Assembly (NCBI GenBank): GCA_015657535.1
Contig: JADHZB010001377.1
Location: forward strand, 1 to 13,278
Direction of reading: 5' to 3'
DNA length: 13,278 bases
Origin: Nephromyces sp. MM_2019
Lineage: Eukaryota > Apicomplexa > Aconoidasida > Nephromycida
Shown: positions 8,873-13,278 of the stretch, one piece after another
How the letters are laid out: the number at the start of each line of letters is the position of its first letter
Position numbering within the stretch: the first letter of the stretch is position 1
Program-made: the position numbers and the translations under genes
Notes under the pieces: model-generated
Databases searched by the model: none
Told to the model about the DNA's origin: nothing
What the model saw: only the letters and a program-made list of their open reading frames with translations

Positions 8873-11800
8873 CTGTAGCAAGAAGATGACATACAGGCGA
8901 ACGGAAAATATGTGATAAAGTTTATTTTTCAAAGAAGTACTAGTCTAATAACATGCAAAAGGTGCATTTAATCGACATAACCGGATCTTTCACAGCAAAT
9001 ACAATGAAAAAACCAAAATGTATATATTATTCGACAGCTTATTGGGCACGAGGAAGACTGCTGGTACACCCATTGGGCAATACCGGAATATATAACAATC
9101 AAACAACATAGGATTAAAAAACAGTCAAAAATCATAACGTGGAAAAGCGCCTCAAAAAAAGGCGAAAAACCTCGCCGGTGAATGAGATGCAAGTGAGGAT
9201 TCAAGCTGAATATCATAATCTGACTTTTCATCAAGAGAAAGACATGCAGGGCTATTAATCAATTTTCTGGATACTTTTATAGTCTGTTATATTTAGAAGC
9301 AGAAAATCTAACGGGAAAGCAAACACAGAAGGCAAAATATTCACGCAAAAACATCATTAAAAGACTTTCTTCAGAGTGTTCAATCATTGTTCACTGCCGG
9401 TTTTTCATGCTTGTAGTAAAGGAAAAATATTTTCATCAAAAAACAGAGATTCTTCAAAACTCCGTTAAATACAGATATGGCAGCACCATACTGGCGAAGA
9501 GAATAACCACTAAATTTTCAATACCTTATGCCTCCTTTCCTCAAATCCTGTCCCTCGAATGACGCCATCCCAACGATACCCGGGTGATATGTCAAACCGA
9601 TTAGGCACTTTAGGAAAGCGGCACTTTGGCCTGGTTGGCTTCCCTGATGCTGAGAATAGAAGAAACAGAATCGGATACTCTGTTTCTCGACATCAGACGG
9701 TGTGCGCACACAGAATAATTTGAGGGAAAAAAGGCTACCACACGAACGAAGTAGATTAAAGTCTCTCGCTTCTTCCATTTTCCCTCCCAAAGTTAATATT
9801 TTCCCCTTTTTCACTACAAAAATCACTCTTATTATCCATTTTTCATCCCACTTTCTCACATTTTCAGGACATCTGCCACCCGCAATAGAAGCGGCAATGT
9901 ACAAACTTCACGTTGCAATTCAGAGGTAATAACAACTCCTTCTTGCTACGCCATAGCACCCAGCACACAAAAAGATGCGGATAATACTTTCGTATATACC
10001 AAATACTGCAATAATACACACACACACACACACACAGCAGTGTAGGCTAAACCACAAAAAGTAGCGGCATTCACATATATAGAAGAGTGCAGAAACACTG
10101 CAACAAGCAGGGCAAACAAGGCCCTACGCATGCTGAATGATCAAGAAGAAGAAGGTATGTAATTACAAGGGTGGTAAACGAGGAAGTTGAAGAATTTAAC
10201 TACTTTCGCGGGAATCTGATTTTACACTTCAAGAACACTGTTCTTATAGTGCACGATAATGGGGAAAAATGGGTCTTCAACTACTATCTGGACGATAAAT
10301 TTATGGTCTAAACACCCATACACCCCCCCTTTGCTTCTACACAAAACTACAAGCAGATTTAAACCTCAGAAATATTGATGAATGCTTCAAAAAAAGTTCC
10401 AATTTTGAGGCAATCAATGTTTTTTAACCTGAAGAGGTTAAAATTCATTCTGGCTATGTTCGACATTTTGGATATACTGAAAAATCATTAGTAAAACTAC
10501 AGACAAAAACCCAAATAAATCGCTCTTTTTTCGACTTTTTTTATACACCGAAAACTACCTTAAATTACTCAAAAAACACTACTACAACTACAGGCAAAAC
10601 CCATATAAGTTAAAATATAAAGCCACGCACACACACAAACAGTTCCAAAAAACATACAAATACCAGAAATCAGATTTAAGCATAAACATGGCACTGGCAA
10701 TACATTTTTAGAATCACAAGAAAATACATCATAAATTATGTCAACAAAAAACACCCAGAAAACACGAAAAATTTGTATAAAAATCAAGCTTTAGAGTAAA
10801 CTATGGGAAAAAGTATTTTGCAGCACACAGTGCGTATATGGGTTGAGAATAAAATCAATTTTATTAGACTTTTTTGGACATTTCCTTCAAATATCTAAAG
10901 GAGCAGGAGATATTCACTATTTGTAACATATACTTAATATGAAACCCAACATTTCTCAATAGTATGCAAAGTGGAAAAAACGCCTGGAAAAAACATCGAA
11001 AATCTAAAAAAGCCAGTAATCTCAACGATCATAGCATTGGCTCATAATACGGACTTATAAGGTAATATCAAATCAAAACAAAAAAAAATGCCAACACACA
11101 TTGATATTCCTAAAGAGATGATACTGTACTTACGGCCGCCTTTAGATTTCTTCTTTTCGGGTTTGAATGAGAGCATTGGATCTCCCCAAACTTTTCTCTC
11201 CTTCAGTTCCTGATCATAGGTGGCGTCAATCTCGTACCTAGGAAGAGGGTTTATTGAAAGTATAGCGAAAGAAGCGATATGGTTAAGGTGAGCAAAGTGG
11301 ATGGAAGGCAACGCAACGCACTAAATTCAATGTTGAAGATAAATTTTATTTCTTGCTCTTAAAAGAGGTATAAAAATTTGCAGAGATGAAGGAGAGGCTG
11401 CAGCTAAAATCTCCAACAAATAGCTCTACCCTAAAACAAAAAAGTGAACTAGGAACATGAATTGAACATTGCTGTAAGTCAAACACTTTTAGGAAGAAAA
11501 TTTACCAAAAAAATTCATCTCACGAAATTTTTTCGCATATAAACACCACTGGTTTGAGTGTACGTACACCCTCCTACCTGAAAAAAAATGATAAAAATGC
11601 AGCTCCAAAATTTGTTCTTTCTTTACTATTTAATGGCTATTCTACAAGAAACACTTCTTCAAAGAAAAAGAATTTAACAACTATTGATATTCATCTCTCC
11701 TGATGAGGAAGGAGTAGGCAAACATTCATACATATCCTATATATAGCCTCGCACAATTCAATTTTAGCTGGAATGTAGATAGATTTACATATTCTTAAAA

Positions 11801-13177
11801 TGGGTGACAAAAAACAGTAACCTGCATTATAGGCTGAAAGTAAATTTGGGATTGAAAATAAGCAAAAAACATATGAGGACATTAAAATTTAACGAATATC
11901 CACACAGCAGTCTAGCAAAGAAACGTCTCACTCAAATTATGTGCTAAATTCATCTAAAAGTTAAGAAAGAAGCAAAACAGATGCAAACTTATAACCGAGA
12001 AGGTATAAGAAACCCTATGAAAGTGTGTGCTAATCACAGTTTTTCGTTCAAAAGAAGAAGGGTAAGAAGGGTAAGAAGCAGCACAAGATGAAGCAGCACA
12101 AGAAGAAGAAGCAGAAAAAGAGTTACCTACCTCGCAAATGGTTCAGCAGCAACTTCTGCATCCATAGCAACCTGATCAATTTTCTTCTGCTTCTGGACTA
12201 ATCCTTTTCCCCATTCCAAAACCTAAAAGACAAGCACTCACGGCATAAAAATAGTAAGAATTGCGCCAAACTATAGCGATACACACACACACACACACAC
12301 ACACAGTGAATGCCAAATCTTGTAGCTGCTAGATATCAAATCAGCGAAATAAACACACTAGCATTATCTTCACAAAATAGCCAAAGATTTTCGCCTTTTT
12401 TCATTTTATAGTCGGAAAACTCAGAAAAATAAAATCGGATTTTCTTGCAGAAATGATGCAACTAATCCAGCCACCGTCTGCTCTTAACGATGCGTATCAT
12501 TACCACCCATAGCTACACTACTCTGCATCACACCAGAGATGTATATGCAAACAGTTCATTTCTTCCCTTTTAAAAAAAGCAATCAAAATTTCCACTCAAT
12601 TTGTGACGGTGAGAGGCGTTCAATAACGCCAAAAAGCAATAAGAAGATGCAGTTCCCACATTATTCAGCACTTGATGCTAAAAACGGTATCAAATTGGCA
12701 AGGAAACCTCGACATACACACACATATACACATATTATCACACACACCAACACACACAAAGCAAATCACATAGAGTTCATCTCTTCACGCAAACATGGTA
12801 ATTCGCGTATTCGCCTAGAAAATCACATAAAAATAATGCCTCCACACACACATAATCGTCTATATTGAAACGGAAAAGCATCTTTTTCCACAAAAAACAA
12901 AACACGCCAAACTCTCAAAGGAGTCCAGCGAATCTCAGCTGTTGCTTACACAACTCACACGAAACTGAAGTTAAACAAAACCGCATAACACACCAGCACA
13001 AATGCTCACCACTTCGCGAAAGATACCTAAAAAAGAAGAAAATTCAAGATAAAAACTCACGAAACAACTTCAAGAAGGAGAAAGTAGGCAACAAATTCAA
13101 AGAAATCCATAAAAATAGCATTTCATACTCACTTGCGCCTTAACTTCCTCTCTGTTTCCTTTTTTGGATTTTTTCCG
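8810..13177 (-). CDS. BUD13: BUD13/CWC26 splicing factor (RES complex), C-terminal five exons
   Basis: BUD13 is a subunit of the RES (retention and splicing) complex, with Snu17/RBMX2 and Pml1/SNIP1, and acts in the nuclear spliceosome. Five exons (13177-13133, 12222-12131, 11237-11134, 9649-9525, 8872-8810) join in phase into 142 residues. In order they give RKKSKKGNREEVKAQ, then VLEWGKGLVQ (family EWGKGLAQ), EPFAR (family PFAR/PLAR), KVWGDPM, CRFPKVPNRFDI, GYRWDGVIRGTGFEERRHK, and finally NALENRKEQMYLWNVADM-stop, matching the family's WSVxDM end. In yeast the Trp of the RWDG block is the residue that docks on the Snu17 RRM. The N-terminal part, including the expected TVYRDK block, lies beyond the right edge. 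Donors are GTGAGT, GTAGGT, GTAAGT and GTATTG; all acceptors end CAG or TAG after pyrimidines. Confidence 0.93.
8873..9524 (-). other. Last BUD13 intron, 652 bp
   Basis: It begins with the weak donor GTATTG and ends CATCTTCTTGCTACAG. The 88-codon minus-strand frame inside it (9234-8968) is not part of BUD13. A stretch of it (about 9087-9018) faintly resembles reverse transcriptase motif B. Confidence 0.75.
9525..9649 (-). CDS. BUD13: BUD13 exon with the PNRF and RWDGV blocks
   Basis: This 125-base exon completes a split Pro codon and encodes SGKPTRPKCRFPKVPNRFDI followed by SPGYRWDGVIRGTGFEERRHK. This is the most conserved part of BUD13 and the segment used to bind Snu17/RBMX2. The acceptor is TTCTATTCTCAG. 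The donor is taken as AAG|GTATTG at 9524-9519. Reading on would add VLKI and a TAG at 9512-9510, but the next exon supplies the conserved family terminus in phase 0. Confidence 0.93.
9897..10311 (+). CDS. Candidate nested small gene inside a BUD13 intron, unrecognised
   Basis: A three-exon model starts at ATG 9897. The exons are 9897-9925 (donor GTAATA), 10093-10154 (acceptor GTGCAG, donor GTATGT) and 10193-10311 (acceptor TTGAAG, stop TAA at 10309-10311), encoding 69 residues. The middle part is helical and charged (RANKALRMLNDQEEE). The last exon looks like alternating strands (NYFRGNLILHF, NTVLIVHDNGEKWVFNYY). Upstream of the ATG, within the same exon, is the strongest plus-strand acceptor in the window: a pyrimidine tract at about 9775-9867 ending TTTTCAG. 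This implies a 5' UTR intron or an earlier exon. Weak points are the poor GAAG acceptor of the last 38-bp intron and the lack of a known family. A minus-strand signal-peptide-like frame (10131-9946) lies opposite and is probably its shadow. Confidence 0.35.
10016..10036. repeat. (AC)n microsatellite, 21 bases
   Basis: A perfect dinucleotide run inside the 1484-bp BUD13 intron, and within the first intron of the candidate nested gene on the other strand. Confidence 0.97.
11134..11237 (-). CDS. BUD13: BUD13 exon with the GDPM block
   Basis: This 104-base exon completes the split Arg codon and encodes YEIDATYDQELKERKVWGDPM, then a lysine-rich run ending SKGG, plus one base of the next codon. 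The acceptor is CTTCCTAG; the donor GTAAGT is at 11133-11128. Confidence 0.92.
11238..12130 (-). other. BUD13 intron, 893 bp
   Basis: It starts GTAGGT and ends CTTCCTAG. Near its 5' end it carries the purine repeat at 12053-12120. No other feature is seen. Confidence 0.8.
12053..12120. repeat. Purine-rich GAA/AAG low-complexity tract in an intron
   Basis: Repeats of aagaag, ggtaagaag and cagcacaag occur on the plus strand. In the BUD13 transcript this is a pyrimidine-rich run just after the donor of the EWGKGL exon. Confidence 0.7.
12131..12222 (-). CDS. BUD13: BUD13 exon with the EWGKGL block
   Basis: This 92-base exon encodes VLEWGKGLVQ through EPFA plus two bases (AG) of an Arg codon completed by the next exon. 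The acceptor is TTTTAG at 12223-12228; the donor GTAGGT is at 12130-12125. Confidence 0.92.
12281..12305. repeat. (AC)n microsatellite, 25 bases
   Basis: A perfect AC dinucleotide run about 60 bases upstream of the splice acceptor of the EWGKGL exon. In the transcript it is (UG)n. Confidence 0.97.
12713..12765. repeat. Imperfect CA-rich tract
   Basis: Interrupted CA repeats (acacacacatatacacatatt, cacacacaccaacacacaca) lie inside a BUD13 intron. Confidence 0.7.
13133..13177 (-). CDS. BUD13: BUD13 exon (first in window)
   Basis: This 45-base exon in phase 0 encodes RKKSKKGNREEVKAQ. The acceptor is TTTTTCTTCATTTCAG just above 13177; the donor GTGAGT is at 13132-13127. It corresponds to the basic stretch before EWGKGL in BUD13 homologues. 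Confidence 0.85.
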
Positions 13178-13278
13178 CTGAAATGAAGAAAAATTCAATC
13201 GCATCCACACACGTTGAAATGCGCAAAAAAAATCTTCATCGCACCAAAAAAAAACAATAATACACACACACACACACA
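13178..13278 (-). other. Upstream BUD13 intron, ending in a CA tract
   Basis: Pyrimidine-rich acceptor of the first visible BUD13 exon (TTTTTCTTCATTTCAG on the minus strand), preceded by A-rich sequence on the plus strand and by (AC)n at 13262-13278 at the very edge. Confidence 0.8.
13262..13278. repeat. (AC)n microsatellite at the window edge
   Basis: The last 17 bases are a perfect AC run that continues past the edge. The opposite end of the window also starts in a CA tract (1-9). Confidence 0.95.

Larger units (their letters stand above)
9650..11133 (-). other. BUD13 intron, 1484 bp, possible host of a nested gene
   Basis: It runs from GTAAGT to TTCTATTCTCAG. Its 3' half contains an opposite-strand candidate gene (9897-10311) and an (AC)n tract. 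The rest (10312-11133) is A+T-rich without a recognised feature; a minus-strand frame at 10569-10787 is hydrophobic by composition only. Confidence 0.85.
12223..13132 (-). other. BUD13 intron, 910 bp
   Basis: It runs from GTGAGT to TTTTAG. It contains a perfect (AC)n tract at 12281-12305 and CA-rich sequence at 12713-12765. The plus-strand open frames at 12539-13143 lie within it and show no protein family features. Confidence 0.8.

Noticed and set aside
9510..9524. TAG at 9512-9510 as the BUD13 stop.
   Set aside because: The conserved C-terminal tail is present in the exon at 8872-8810 in the matching phase, so this TAG is intronic in the full-length form.
9518..9904. The longest minus-strand frame, 128 codons.
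   Set aside because: It crosses the BUD13 RWDGV exon in the wrong frame, begins with TTG and spans the exon's splice acceptor. It is a shadow.
9946..10131. Minus-strand frame starting MRRALFALLVAVFLHSS, like a signal peptide.
   Set aside because: It runs into the (AC)n tract as alternating Cys-Val, lies inside a same-strand BUD13 intron and is opposite the candidate nested exon. Hydrophobicity here is probably a by-product of composition.
12539..13143. Two plus-strand frames of 109 and 92 codons.
   Set aside because: They lie within a proven minus-strand BUD13 intron and partly in CA repeats, are Lys/His/Thr-rich by composition and lack a motif.
1..13278. tRNA, 5S or other small RNA genes, CRISPR arrays, and bacterial promoters or terminators.
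   Set aside because: I found no T-loop GGTTCRANNC with a matching acceptor stem, no regularly spaced repeats with unique spacers, and no bacterial gene organisation. A covariance-model scan would be needed to exclude a diverged RNA gene.

Overview
The window is nuclear DNA from an intron-bearing eukaryote, probably a protist. It is A+T-rich (I estimate a little over one third G+C by eye), has GT...AG introns and many (CA)n/(TG)n microsatellites, and contains no operon-like packing. Two fragments of conserved nuclear genes are identified by protein similarity. The RWDGVIRGTGFEERR block of the BUD13 homologue and the zinc ribbon of BRF1 do not settle the lineage. An alveolate is possible, but this is inference only.

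Layout. Left edge, minus strand (57-230): the first coding exon of BRF1, the TFIIB-related subunit of RNA polymerase III factor TFIIIB. It runs off the window through its first intron. From about 231 to 8809 there are some 8.6 kb with no confidently identified gene. This stretch holds CA/TG-rich low-complexity tracts, a 9-bp hairpin (1570-1593), a 21-bp x 6 minisatellite inside an open frame (4559-4684), a 39-bp x 3.8 minisatellite (5662-5812), a phase-compatible chain of three candidate exons of an unrecognised minus-strand gene (6249-6670), a decayed reverse transcriptase motif (7955-7987) and a 12-bp inverted repeat (8028-8100).

Right part, minus strand (8810-13177, continuing off the window): the last five coding exons of BUD13/CWC26, a spliceosomal RES-complex protein. 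They are separated by introns of 910, 893, 1484 and 652 bp. The joined exons encode 142 residues. They run from the conserved EWGKGL block through DPM, PNRF and GYRWDGV to the family's terminal WxVxDM-stop. The last exon is easily missed, because the penultimate exon is followed by an in-frame stop if its GTATTG splice donor is not used. Inside the 1484-bp intron, on the opposite strand, is a candidate small nested gene (9897-10311) of three exons and about 69 residues, with no recognised family.

Functionally, the two identified genes serve RNA polymerase III initiation (BRF1) and pre-mRNA splicing (BUD13). Both are on the minus strand, 8.6 kb apart, and nothing suggests that they are co-regulated. 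Both ends of the window lie in (CA)n tracts inside introns, so the window may be a contig broken at microsatellites. Most other open frames are no longer than expected by chance at this base composition and were left out.
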